Part shown: positions 7,593 to 15,090 of the stretch, piece after piece
Position numbering within the stretch: position 1 is the stretch's first letter
Layout of the letters: each line of letters starts with the position of its first letter
Source: Bacteroidales bacterium
GTDB taxonomy: Bacteria; Bacteroidota; Bacteroidia; Bacteroidales; VadinHA17
Direction: 5' to 3'
Assembly: GCA_027451265.1 (NCBI GenBank)
Contig: DAIDJT010000022.1
Coordinates: 1-15,978 of the forward strand
Length of the DNA stretch: 15,978 bases
Notes under the pieces: model-generated
Told to the model about the DNA's origin: nothing
The model's database searches: none
Seen by the model: the letters and a program-made list of their open reading frames with translations, nothing else
Translations under genes and position numbers: made by a program

Positions 7593-7995
7593 GGTCTATT
7601 GAGAAGAGTTTCAGCGGGCAGGCTGTGAGACAGAGCTCGCAGACCACGCATTTCTCAGCGTCAAACACCAGCTCGGCCGTGCTGCGGTTCATCGTCAGCG
7701 CACCGGCAAAGCATACAGCCGAACAGGCACCGCAGTGCACGCACAGATCCTTTTGGTAAGTAATTGTGCGGTCAATGGGAACACATTCAACATTCCGCTC
7801 CTTCATGTATTCCATTCCCTCCTTCAGGATCTTCGAAGGAGCGGTCATCTCCATCACAAGATGACCCACCTGGCCTGGTGATACGTCAGCCTTAACGATG
7901 TTGACCATTATGTCAAATTTCCTGATGAGGTTATATGTTATCGGCTCACCCGTCGCCTCCGGCGGAAAGGTCAGCACAAATCTCCTGCTTTTCAT
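7585..7995 (-). CDS. NIL domain protein with two [4Fe-4S] clusters
   Basis: This small 136-residue protein combines an N-terminal NIL domain (about residues 2-75, the ferredoxin-like ligand-binding fold also found on methionine importer ATPases) with a two-cluster ferredoxin domain. The cluster ligands are C85-x2-C88-x2-C91-x3-C95 and C116-x2-C119-x2-C122-x3-C126-P. The first motif has Phe where a Pro usually follows the fourth Cys. Proteins of this layout (MA1822 type) work with the DUF39/COG1900 protein in anaerobic homocysteine formation, probably supplying electrons. It lies 19 bases downstream of the DUF39 gene and overlaps the UPF0280 gene by 8 bases, so all three should be made together. 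No signal peptide; cytoplasmic. Confidence 0.9.
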   Translation of the reverse strand: MKSRRFVLTFPPEATGEPITYNLIRKFDIMVNIVKADVSPGQVGHLVMEMTAPSKILKEGMEYMKERNVECVPIDRTITYQKDLCVHCGACSAVCFAGALTMNRSTAELVFDAEKCVVCELCLTACPLKLFSIDLG

Positions 7996-8014
7996 CTGAG
8001 ATATAGTTTAGATG

Positions 8015-9166
8015 TTAAAGTCTTATTTCCAGGCTATTGAGCCCGGTTGTCTTTCTGAATGCCTCTACAGGCGCTGTAAGCATGAATCGGCCTGCTGTTA
8101 TCTCCCGGCAGAGTGTTTCTGCTATTTCACGGGCTACCCTGACACTTGAGAGCGGGGCGGTTCTTATCTTCTTCCCGTTGAGGGTGATTTCACCCGAGAA
8201 GAGAGATTCATAGTTTACACGCCCCAGCAGGTCATGGCCGGGTGAGCCGTAATCAATAATATTTGTCTCTATCTGGCTGTTGCGTACCATTACCCGCTGT
8301 GCCATCTCTTCATCCAGGACAGGGATGGGTATTCCCACGCCGACGAATATTGAAACGCCGTACTTCTCAAAGTAAGCTGCCCGGATAAAGCGGGTGCTCA
8401 TCTCCTTCGCATTGCCAATTAGTGCAAGTGTGGCTGAGTTGCCAATGGGAACACCGTGTTCATTTACCGGTTTGCCGGTGTTGAACTGGGTACCGTGCCA
8501 TGCCACATATCCGGTGGTGCCCCCGAAGAAGATACGGGTGCCGATGCCTATGGTGCGCATTTCCGGATCATTGAGCAGCGGACTCAGCTCGCCTGAGGTT
8601 GAAAATGTGGCATTACCGAACGAAGGGAGCAGGGTGCCCATATAGGTGAACTTCATTTTTGAGGTGCTGTTCACCGCCACGTTATAGTTCTGATATGCGT
8701 TACGCGGATTGAACATAATCATCTCGTTGACGGTAGCCTTATTGATGAGGGTCTTCACCTCCGTTCGCGGGTAGCAGTCGGTTCCCTTGGCCGTAGCCTG
8801 GAGGAGTACATCTTTGCCTGCTATCAGTTCCTCAATCACATGAGCACCACCGTACTGGTCATGAGGCAGTGCCGTCTCAGTTGCGCCTACATATGCATCC
8901 ACTGCGGCTATACCACCAAAAACAGGCACGTTGTTCAGGGTGATCTTTTCCATGCGCATAGGCGGATCGGTATGACCGAAGTTGATGAACATTCCCGATG
9001 AGCACATCGGCCCGAAGGTGCCTGTGGTGACAACATCAACCTTTTCCGCAACCTCTGCGGGTGTGGCTTCGCGGCCCATGGCCGCTACCTGTTCAGCTGT
9101 CAGAACGACAGCCCTGCCTTTGCGGATCTTTTCATTGATCTCCTCAATGCTGCGTTTCCTCGACAT
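8015..9166 (-). CDS. Homocysteine biosynthesis protein (DUF39/COG1900)
   Basis: This 383-residue protein belongs to the DUF39 (HcyBio) family. Its Methanosarcina member MA1821 is needed to convert aspartate semialdehyde and sulfide to homocysteine without O-acetyl- or O-succinylhomoserine. Family blocks seen are TGTFGPMCSSGMFINFGHTDPPMR in outline (48-71), GGAHVIEEL (106-114), GTDCYPRTEVKTLINKATV (128-146) and IGIGTRIFFGGTTGYVAW, followed by an HGTQF motif. Cys55 and Cys131 are the obvious candidates for the conserved persulfide-carrying residues; Cys131 lies in the GTDCYPR block. Unlike many archaeal and deltaproteobacterial members it has no fused CBS domains, and the Fe-S partner is a separate gene just downstream. 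It is the first gene of its operon, and the start at 9166 leaves only 51 bases to the divergent gene. Confidence 0.92.
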   Translation of the reverse strand: MSRKRSIEEINEKIRKGRAVVLTAEQVAAMGREATPAEVAEKVDVVTTGTFGPMCSSGMFINFGHTDPPMRMEKITLNNVPVFGGIAAVDAYVGATETALPHDQYGGAHVIEELIAGKDVLLQATAKGTDCYPRTEVKTLINKATVNEMIMFNPRNAYQNYNVAVNSTSKMKFTYMGTLLPSFGNATFSTSGELSPLLNDPEMRTIGIGTRIFFGGTTGYVAWHGTQFNTGKPVNEHGVPIGNSATLALIGNAKEMSTRFIRAAYFEKYGVSIFVGVGIPIPVLDEEMAQRVMVRNSQIETNIIDYGSPGHDLLGRVNYESLFSGEITLNGKKIRTAPLSSVRVAREIAETLCREITAGRFMLTAPVEAFRKTTGLNSLEIRL

Positions 9167-9177
9167 AATGTAAATTT

Positions 9178-9190
9178 TAAAGTAACTTTA
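9178..9190. promoter_or_regulatory. Palindrome in the divergent promoter gap
   Basis: TAAAGT (9178-9183), one base, then ACTTTA (9185-9190) form a near-perfect 13-bp palindrome in the 51-base gap between the homocysteine operon and the divergent lipoprotein gene. On the plus strand TAACTTTA (9183-9190) matches the Bacteroidota minus-7 element TAnnTTTG at all but its last base and lies 28 bases before the lipoprotein ATG. No clear minus-33 TTTG is present. It resembles the half-sites in front of creD (18-39). A shared divergent promoter or operator is possible but only inferred. Confidence 0.3.
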
Positions 9191-9217
9191 GCCTGTTTTC
9201 AAACAAACTTCAAAGAT

Positions 9218-10060
9218 ATGCTTAGATCACTTATCATCGCTGCCGTCACTTCATTTCTTTTCTTTTCATGTGTTCCTGAAGATGATCCGGCCATCGATGT
9301 GATGACGTTCAATATCCGGTATGACAATCCCGGTGACAGTGTGAATGCATGGCCAAACCGCGCTGCTATGGTGGCCGCCTTTATTGATGAGCAGATTCCT
9401 GACCTGATGGGCATGCAGGAGGTTCTGTGGAACCAGTACGAATATCTTCATTCCGTGGTACCCGGATACGGGTCTGTGGCAGCCGGTCGCGATGACGGAC
9501 TGCAGAAGGGTGAAGCATGCCCGGTGTTCTGGAGACTCGGAAGGTTTGAGCGGCTGGCTGATGATACTTTCTGGCTCTCTGCCACACCGGAAGTCCCGGG
9601 TTCGGTCGGATGGGGAGCGGCGCTGACACGCATTTCCACATGGGTGAAGCTTTATGACCGGGTAACGAAGGATACACTGTTCTTTTTCAATACCCACTTT
9701 GACCATATAAGTGACTCAGCAAGGGTGATGAGCGCCGGGGTGCTGCTGGAAAAGGTCAGGGAACTGGCCGGGGATAACCGGTTTGTGATTACAGGCGATT
9801 TCAATGCCCTTCCTGAGAGCCTGGCCATCGCGCGTATGAAGGAGGGTGACCTGGCGGTGGATTCGTACCTGGTCTCGCAGACACCTCCCGCAGGTCCGTC
9901 TTATACTTTCAACGGCTGGAAAGATAAACAGGGTGAGGGGAGGATTGATTATATTTTCGTCCGCAAGGGGATGACTGTACAATCACATGAGACGCACAGG
10001 GTTATAGAGGATGGGAAATTCATTTCGGATCACTGGCCGGTGGAGGCGAGGATAAGGTAG
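9218..10060 (+). CDS. Endonuclease/exonuclease/phosphatase family lipoprotein
   Basis: This is a 280-residue protein with a lipoprotein signal: a hydrophobic stretch (residues 5-17) ending in FFSC, with C18 as the probable lipidated residue, followed by acidic residues. The rest is one EEP domain of the metal-dependent phosphodiesterase fold (DNase I, sphingomyelinase, inositol-phosphatase superfamily). Expected active-site residues are present: N32 in MTFNIRYD, E68 in MQEV, H160 in NTHFDH, D194 and N196 in GDFNALP, D244 in RIDYIF, and D271-H272 in SDHWPV. Small Bacteroidota members of this type are often annotated only as hydrolases; substrates could be phosphodiesters in nucleic acids, lipids or sugar phosphates. 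Expected location is the cell envelope, tethered to a membrane. It converges on the GH3 gene 82 bases away, with no clear terminator between them. Confidence 0.88.
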   Translation: MLRSLIIAAVTSFLFFSCVPEDDPAIDVMTFNIRYDNPGDSVNAWPNRAAMVAAFIDEQIPDLMGMQEVLWNQYEYLHSVVPGYGSVAAGRDDGLQKGEACPVFWRLGRFERLADDTFWLSATPEVPGSVGWGAALTRISTWVKLYDRVTKDTLFFFNTHFDHISDSARVMSAGVLLEKVRELAGDNRFVITGDFNALPESLAIARMKEGDLAVDSYLVSQTPPAGPSYTFNGWKDKQGEGRIDYIFVRKGMTVQSHETHRVIEDGKFISDHWPVEARIR

Positions 10061-10142
10061 TAAGCAGTACCAGTCGGCGGCAGAATCGGCAATAATGGCG
10101 CGTAGCGCTTCAGGGATTGTAGTACGGGAGCCCGGAAAAACC

Positions 10143-12305
10143 TCATCTCACCGTGATCACCGTCTTCAGCCTGAGATCAGCCGAAGACGCGCCGGCACGG
10201 ATGATTACCTTTCCCTTTTCAAGCACAAATGCGTGCTGTTCCGTATCCCAGTATGACAGGTCATCAGCAACAACGGGGATTGTCACCCTCCGCACCTCTC
10301 CTCTGGCAACATGCACCCGCCGGAATCCCTTCAGGGCAAAAGGCGGCCTCTCAACCTTCGAATCAGGGAAGCTGACATAAAGTTGTACAACCTCATCACT
10401 GTCATAATTGCCGGTGTTCTTCAGGGTAAGGCTGACCTTCAGGGTGTCACCGCTCCCGACCGTCTTCCTGTCCGTCACCATGGCTGAGTAATCAAACGTA
10501 GTGTATGTCAGTCCGTGCCCGAACGGGAAGAGGGGCTCCCCCCTGAAATACATGTACGTCCGGTTGTTTCGGATATTGTAATCGAGTATGGGCGGGAGGT
10601 CGGTGATTGATGAAGGCCATGTCTGTACCAGCCGCCCGGCGGGACTCACCTTCCCGAAGATGGCGTCAGCCAGCCCGTTTCCGAGCTCCTGGCCTGACTG
10701 CGTGATATGAAGTATTGCGGGGATATGATCTTTGGACCAGTTTATCGTATAGGGGAAGCTTGATATTATTACCAGGACCGTATTTGGGTTTGCAGCATGA
10801 ACCAACTTCACCAGGTCTTCCTGCTCCAGTGACAGCGCCTGGCGGTCGACCTCCTCGCGGCCATCACTGGCGACATGGTTTACTCCCCAGCTGAGACCGT
10901 AACCGAGGGGGTGATTACCGATGCACACTATTGCAACATCTGCCTGACGTGCAGCCACAACAGCCGAATCGGCCTTGTTCGATGCCGCAAACAGCACCCT
11001 CACTTCTTCCCCAATTGCATTCCTGATCCCGCCAAGCGCTGAAACACGATAGGGCGGTGTCCCGGAATACCAGTCGGAAATGACCAGGTCAGCAGAAGGA
11101 CCAATCACGGCAATGGTTCTGACCTTTTCAGGATCCAGCGGCAGGGCATGATTATCATTCTTAAGTAACACCACAGAGCGTGCGGCAGCCTCCCTGGCAA
11201 GAGCTCGGGTTTCCGGTTTCTCCCAGGGTTTGACAGTATCCGTGACGCCTATGCCCGCGTAGGGTGATTCAGTGCTGCCTTCCGCATCGAGGAGACCCAG
11301 CTTCAGCAGCACCCTTAGTGTGCCCCGGATTGACCGGTCAATGTCTGCCTCTGTTATCAGCCCGGCCTTCACAGCATTGGTCAGAGGCTCTTTATAGTCG
11401 TCAAGAAACATGGTTGTTCCTGCCTCAAGGCATCCTTTTGCCGCTGCCATCAGGTCAGGGAAGTACTTATGTTGGGTCACCAGCTGCCGGTATGCGCCGC
11501 CGTCGGTAGCAATGATCCCGTTCTGCCCCCACTCCGCCACAGCCACCTCCTTCAGTACGGGATGTACAGTGCAGGGGATACCGTTGTACCTGTTGTAGGC
11601 CGTCATAAAAGCCCTCGATCCGCCCTCGGTGACACCCTTAAAGAAAGGATATGAATAATACTCCCGGAAGAGTCTCTCGTCAAAGTCGGATGAGTTGATG
11701 GATCTGTTGTTCTCATTGCTGTTTGCCAGGAAATGCTTCATCAGCGAAGCGGTCTTCCAGTATTTCGGGTGATCACCCTGAAGGCCCCTGACATAGGCAA
11801 CTGTCAGCCTCGCAGTAAGGAAGGGATCCTCTCCGTAGCACTCCTCGGTACGACCCCACCGTACATCCCGGCCCATGTCTGCGTTTGGGGCCAGAACTAT
11901 CAGGCCCGCACTGCCGTACTTCGGGTTCTGTGTCAGCCACCGTGCCTCTTCGGCCTCCTGGGAAGCAATCCTCCGGAGCAGGTCCGGGTCCCACATCTGT
12001 GCCAGCCCGTAAGCCTGCGGGAAGGTTGTTGTGGGCGATGCTCCCCGGCCACGGACAGCCCAGTTTGCGGGGCCGCTCAGTGCGAGGCCGTGGAGTCCTT
12101 CAACCAGCCTGTAACTCCTGATGCCCAGGCGGGGAACAGAGATGCGGGTTGAGAGACAGTTTATTTTCTCATCAAGGGTCATCAGCGAAACCAGGTTGTC
12201 TATCCGTTTCCCGTCGTCGAGGCGGGTGTCCTGGAAAGGGTATGACTGACCGAAGACAGGGCTCATCATAAAGAGCAGGAAAAACAGTGAGATCAGGTAT
12301 TTCAT
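10143..12305 (-). CDS. Secreted glycoside hydrolase family 3 (beta-glucosidase/xylosidase type)
   Basis: This is a 720-residue exported GH3 enzyme. I start it at 12305 because MKYLISLFFLLFMMSPVFGQ is a textbook signal peptide; an ATG six codons upstream (12323) would put six extra residues in front of it. The order is a GH3 N-terminal barrel with KHFLANSNENNR (190-201) and the probable nucleophile D268 in GIIATDGGAY, a GH3 C-terminal sandwich with GREEVDR (482-488) near where the acid/base is often found, then a fibronectin-III-like domain (about 605-715) containing KGFRRVHVARGE. There is no PA14 insert. The family removes terminal beta-linked glucose, xylose or arabinose residues; which one cannot be read from the sequence. 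No SusC/SusD pair or other hydrolase is adjacent, so it is not in an obvious polysaccharide utilisation locus within this window. Confidence 0.92.
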   Translation of the reverse strand: MKYLISLFFLLFMMSPVFGQSYPFQDTRLDDGKRIDNLVSLMTLDEKINCLSTRISVPRLGIRSYRLVEGLHGLALSGPANWAVRGRGASPTTTFPQAYGLAQMWDPDLLRRIASQEAEEARWLTQNPKYGSAGLIVLAPNADMGRDVRWGRTEECYGEDPFLTARLTVAYVRGLQGDHPKYWKTASLMKHFLANSNENNRSINSSDFDERLFREYYSYPFFKGVTEGGSRAFMTAYNRYNGIPCTVHPVLKEVAVAEWGQNGIIATDGGAYRQLVTQHKYFPDLMAAAKGCLEAGTTMFLDDYKEPLTNAVKAGLITEADIDRSIRGTLRVLLKLGLLDAEGSTESPYAGIGVTDTVKPWEKPETRALAREAAARSVVLLKNDNHALPLDPEKVRTIAVIGPSADLVISDWYSGTPPYRVSALGGIRNAIGEEVRVLFAASNKADSAVVAARQADVAIVCIGNHPLGYGLSWGVNHVASDGREEVDRQALSLEQEDLVKLVHAANPNTVLVIISSFPYTINWSKDHIPAILHITQSGQELGNGLADAIFGKVSPAGRLVQTWPSSITDLPPILDYNIRNNRTYMYFRGEPLFPFGHGLTYTTFDYSAMVTDRKTVGSGDTLKVSLTLKNTGNYDSDEVVQLYVSFPDSKVERPPFALKGFRRVHVARGEVRRVTIPVVADDLSYWDTEQHAFVLEKGKVIIRAGASSADLRLKTVITVR

Positions 12306-12443
12306 CCTTGGCGGGTTTTGCAACTAAGTTATAATTTTTGGGCGTACCTTAGAAGAACGGTACTCCAATTACCTGCCGGATAAGTAGCGGGTACAATGAT
12401 CAAAATCGCACATGAAATGTTATATATTTAATTAGCCGCACCG
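12306..12443. promoter_or_regulatory. Divergent promoter region between GH3 and DUF1801 genes
   Basis: This 138-base AT-rich gap must contain the promoters for both neighbours, which point away from each other. On the plus strand TATATTTA (12423-12430) differs from the Bacteroidota minus-7 element TAnnTTTG only at the last base and lies 13 bases before the ATG at 12444. On the minus strand TAACTTAG, just upstream of the GH3 start, matches at seven of eight positions. Neither has a convincing minus-33 TTTG, so exact boxes are uncertain. Confidence 0.3.
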
Positions 12444-12818
12444 ATGAAACCGAAAGCTTTCACAAATATCGACGAATATATCTCCTCACAGCCGTCAGAA
12501 GTACAGCCGCTTCTGCAGAAAGTGAGAGAAACCATCCGTAATGCCGCCCCCGGAGCTGCTGAATACATCAGCTATGCCATGCCATCATTCAAATACAATG
12601 GTAAGATCCTGGTTTACTTTGCTGCCCATAAAAGCCACATCGGCTTTTATGCCACTCCCGGCGCTAATGTTGCTTTCAAAAATGAGCTGGCAGGCTATAA
12701 ATCGTCAAAGGGAGCGGTGCAGTTCCCGTTTGACAGGCCGTTGCCCTATGACCTGATCCGCAGGATGGTTCAGTACAAGCTTGTGGAAATCACATCAACA
12801 TCAAAGAGAAGCAAATGA
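12444..12818 (+). CDS. DUF1801 domain protein
   Basis: This 124-residue cytoplasmic protein is a full-length single-domain DUF1801 protein (frataxin-like fold). Family features are the opening FTNIDEYISSQP (6-17), the VRETIRNAAPGAAEYISYAMPSFKYNGK block (27-54), FAAHKSHIGFYATPG (59-73) and FPFDRPLPYDLIRRMVQYKL (94-113). Some members are annotated as iron chaperones by fold resemblance to frataxin, but activity is not established for most. Its stop codon overlaps the start of the next gene in an ATGA, so the two are translationally coupled. The C-terminal tail is short and Lys/Ser-rich. Confidence 0.88.
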   Translation: MKPKAFTNIDEYISSQPSEVQPLLQKVRETIRNAAPGAAEYISYAMPSFKYNGKILVYFAAHKSHIGFYATPGANVAFKNELAGYKSSKGAVQFPFDRPLPYDLIRRMVQYKLVEITSTSKRSK

Positions 12819-13654
12819 ACAACTCAATCTTTCCCTCAGTCTGGTGCAACAACAATGCCCGCGAAATGGCGGATTTTTATATATCCGTTTTTCCTGAAAC
12901 TAATATAACAGATGAAAATCCGGTGGTTGTAATGCTGGAGATCAGCGGCCGGAAGCTAATGCTTCTGAACGGCGGTGACATGTTCCGGCCCAATCCCTCC
13001 ATCTCTCTGATGTACCTCACTACCTCGCCGGGCGAAGTTGAAAGTGTTTATTCAGGGCTGATTGAAAACGGGAAATCGCTTATGCCGCTGGGTGAATATC
13101 CTTTCAGTCCGAAATACGGGTGGGTCGAGGACAGGTACGGGGTCTCGTGGCAGCTATATACCGGGAAGGCAGAACATATAATTCAGAAACTGGTGCCGAC
13201 CCTGATGTTTACCGGCAGAAACAACGGGAAAGCAGAAGAAGCTGTTGATTTCTACACCTCGCTGTTCCCGGGCTCCCAACCTCGCGGAATGATGAGATAC
13301 ACGGGCGCTGAGGGTGAGGTTGCCGGCAACATACAGCACGGTGAATTCCTGATAGATGATTACCTGCTGATGCTGATGGACAGTTCCGGACCGCACGATT
13401 TCGGTTTCACTGAAGGTGTCTCTCTGGTTGTGCTGTGTGACACCCAGGAGGAGATTGACAGGTACTGGTATTCACTAATTACGGGCGGAGGGGAGGAAAG
13501 CATGTGCGGATGGCTGAAGGACAGGTACGGTGTCAGCTGGCAGATAGTACCCACGCTACTTGATGAGCTGATGGCCCGGTCGCCGCTGGTGACAGAGGAG
13601 GTGCTGAAGATGAAAAAGCTCGATATCCGGAAGCTGACGGAGGCGGCCGGTTAA
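12815..13654 (+). CDS. Tandem PhnB-like VOC family protein
   Basis: This 279-residue protein holds two PhnB/3-demethylubiquinone-methyltransferase-like VOC domains in tandem. The first spans about residues 4-117 (PSVWCNNNAREMADFYISVFPET near its start, GWVEDRYGVSWQLY at its end). The second spans about 124-250 (PTLMFTGRNNGKAEEAVDFYTSLFPGS, ending GWLKDRYGVSWQIVP). The repeated DRYGVSWQ ends show an internal duplication. VOC folds bind metal and small molecules, as in glyoxalases and extradiol dioxygenases; PhnB-like members are mostly of unknown function, and the old methyltransferase name is not supported. Translation is coupled to the DUF1801 gene by a 4-base overlap. A short GC stem (GCCGG/CCGGC) around TTAAT spans the stop codon. 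Confidence 0.88.
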   Translation: MNNSIFPSVWCNNNAREMADFYISVFPETNITDENPVVVMLEISGRKLMLLNGGDMFRPNPSISLMYLTTSPGEVESVYSGLIENGKSLMPLGEYPFSPKYGWVEDRYGVSWQLYTGKAEHIIQKLVPTLMFTGRNNGKAEEAVDFYTSLFPGSQPRGMMRYTGAEGEVAGNIQHGEFLIDDYLLMLMDSSGPHDFGFTEGVSLVVLCDTQEEIDRYWYSLITGGGEESMCGWLKDRYGVSWQIVPTLLDELMARSPLVTEEVLKMKKLDIRKLTEAAG

Positions 13655-13671
13655 TCCGGCGGCCCCGGGAA

Positions 13672-13793
13672 GCTCTTCAGGCAGTGCCGCAGAACGGCTG
13701 GCAGAAGATCGTCCTGGGAAGGCGGTTACTTAACTGGCTCTCAGGGAGGCTATGCAGACAGAAGATCATCCTGGGTTAGCTGTTAATCTGCTT
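13672..13793. repeat. Imperfect tandem duplication of about 60 bp after the VOC gene
   Basis: Two adjacent copies fill most of the 175-base gap 13655-13829: 13672-13736 and 13737-13793. The best-conserved core is CAGAAGATCGTCCTGGG at 13702-13718, repeated at 13759-13775 with one mismatch. Both copies begin GCTCTTCAGG or GCTCTCAGG and end in a TTAA-containing stretch followed by CTG. The second copy lacks about 8 bases. The gene's own last bases (CGGCCGGTTAATCCGG) faintly resemble the copy ends and may be a third, older relative. No terminator hairpin with a T-run is evident in this convergent gap. Confidence 0.65.
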
Positions 13794-13829
13794 CACCCGG
13801 CACGGGCAAATCATAAAAACCCGAATGGT

Positions 13830-15050
13830 TTACGCCCGCTTGCGGTATGCGCGGATAGCCAGTGCGAGGTATGAGACAGCCAGAACCGCGAGCATCCCCA
13901 TGTCTGCCGCAATCTCCTGAAATCCTGATCCCTTCAGCATCACCATCCGGTTAATTCGCATTAGGTAAGCTACCGGGTTGACCCAGTTGAACTGCTGTGC
14001 CCAGAGCGGCATGCTCTCGGTGGGGGTGAATATGCCGCTCATCAGGACGAATACCATCACAAAGAAGAAGGCCACAAAGAGGAACTGCTGCTGTGTTGAT
14101 GCCATCGTGGAGAAAAAGAGAGCCAGTCCCAGCACCGCCACGAGGAATATTGCCGCACAGGCGAAAAAGAGCAGAAGGCTGCCCTCGAAGGGGATGTTGA
14201 AAGCCAGCCACCCGATGCTCAGCCCAAGTGCAAGGTCAATCAGACCGATAATAAAGAAGGGGATAACCTTAGAGGCTATCAGCTCCCATTTCAGCACAGG
14301 TGTTACATTGATCTGCTCTATGGTGCCGCTCTCCTTCTCCCTGACGAGGTTGAGGCCAGACATCATCAGTCCGATGGCGGTGATGAGGATGACCAGCACC
14401 CCGGGAAGCATGTAGTATTTGTAATTGAGCGTGGGGTTGTACCAGTACCGGGGTGAAATTGAAAGTCCGGGCAGGGAGCCTGAGGATGCAATCAATCCGC
14501 CGGATGATGCCGTTGTTGCCGACATGCCGCCGGAGGATGCCGGAGTCGTGCTACCGGCCGTTACAGTCTCCGTTCCGCCGGGGGTCCCGGGAACAGTTCC
14601 TCTGCTCAGGATCACCTCACGGTTGAAATCGCGTACCACGGAAACAAGATAGTTCCAGGAGAGCTGGGCGCTGGTGGCATTCACGGCATCAACAAGCACC
14701 TGCAGGCGCGGACGGGTGACTCCGGCAAGACCTTCGGAGAAATCTGACGGGATAACCAGCGCCATGTCGGCGTCGCCTGAAAAAAGCAATGACTCTGCTT
14801 CTGCTATGCTTTCAGGAGTGGCCGTGACAACGAAGAATGACGAGCCTGTCAGCTTCGCGATAAGCTCACGTGATGCCTGAGACCGGTCACTGTCAATTAC
14901 GGCCATGTCAATCCGTTTGACCTCGAAGGTCACTGCCGGAACGAGAATCAGCATCTGGAGAACAGGCACAGCAATGATGGCCCTGATCATGAAGGGATTT
15001 CGCCGTATCTGCCGGAACTCTTTCCGTAATAGGAACAACAGCTTTCTCAT
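13830..15050 (-). CDS. ABC-2 type transporter permease
   Basis: This 406-residue inner-membrane permease belongs to the ABC2_membrane_3 (YhhJ/YbhR/YbhS-like) group. A cytoplasmic start with KEFRQIRRNP (10-19) leads into membrane segment 1 (23-42) and a large extracytoplasmic domain (about 43-210) with IDSDRSQASRELI. Five C-terminal membrane segments follow (about 214-234, 260-282, 290-312, 322-342 and 382-402). LVREKESGTIEQINVTPV (235-252) is the coupling signature after segment 2. The odd feature is a Gly/Ser/Thr-rich stretch at 150-198 (SSGG repeats) inside the extracytoplasmic domain, absent from typical family members. It pairs with the similar permease 40 bases upstream; such pairs usually join one ATPase and an HlyD-type protein to export drugs or lipids, but those genes are not in this window. 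Confidence 0.9.
   Translation of the reverse strand: MRKLLFLLRKEFRQIRRNPFMIRAIIAVPVLQMLILVPAVTFEVKRIDMAVIDSDRSQASRELIAKLTGSSFFVVTATPESIAEAESLLFSGDADMALVIPSDFSEGLAGVTRPRLQVLVDAVNATSAQLSWNYLVSVVRDFNREVILSRGTVPGTPGGTETVTAGSTTPASSGGMSATTASSGGLIASSGSLPGLSISPRYWYNPTLNYKYYMLPGVLVILITAIGLMMSGLNLVREKESGTIEQINVTPVLKWELIASKVIPFFIIGLIDLALGLSIGWLAFNIPFEGSLLLFFACAAIFLVAVLGLALFFSTMASTQQQFLFVAFFFVMVFVLMSGIFTPTESMPLWAQQFNWVNPVAYLMRINRMVMLKGSGFQEIAADMGMLAVLAVSYLALAIRAYRKRA
14497..14542 (-). repeat. 30-bp in-frame repeat within the permease gene
   Basis: CCGCCGGATGATGCCG at 14497-14512 recurs at 14527-14542 with one mismatch, exactly 30 bases on. A weaker related segment lies around 14476-14489. The 10-codon period preserves the frame and gives the repeating ASSGG elements in the permease's extracytoplasmic linker. 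Confidence 0.6.
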
Positions 15051-15090
15051 TTCCTGTCCTCCCGGAATCTTATATTGAACCCCTTATTCA

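Noticed and set aside
10061..10142. Terminator between the convergent lipoprotein and GH3 genes
   Set aside because: Only very short stems (GCGC-GTA-GCGC and a CGGG/CCCG pair) with no adjoining T-run on either strand in the right position.
11733..12152. 139-codon plus-strand frame within the GH3 gene
   Set aside because: Antisense to a clearly identified GH3 coding region with intact motifs; no features of its own.
9218..12305. Polysaccharide utilisation locus around the GH3 and EEP genes
   Set aside because: The two genes are convergent, with no SusC/SusD pair, sensor or other carbohydrate enzyme in view.
12306..12323. Upstream ATG adding six residues to the GH3 protein
   Set aside because: It would place a non-hydrophobic, proline-rich segment before a complete signal peptide; the internal ATG at 12305 fits better.
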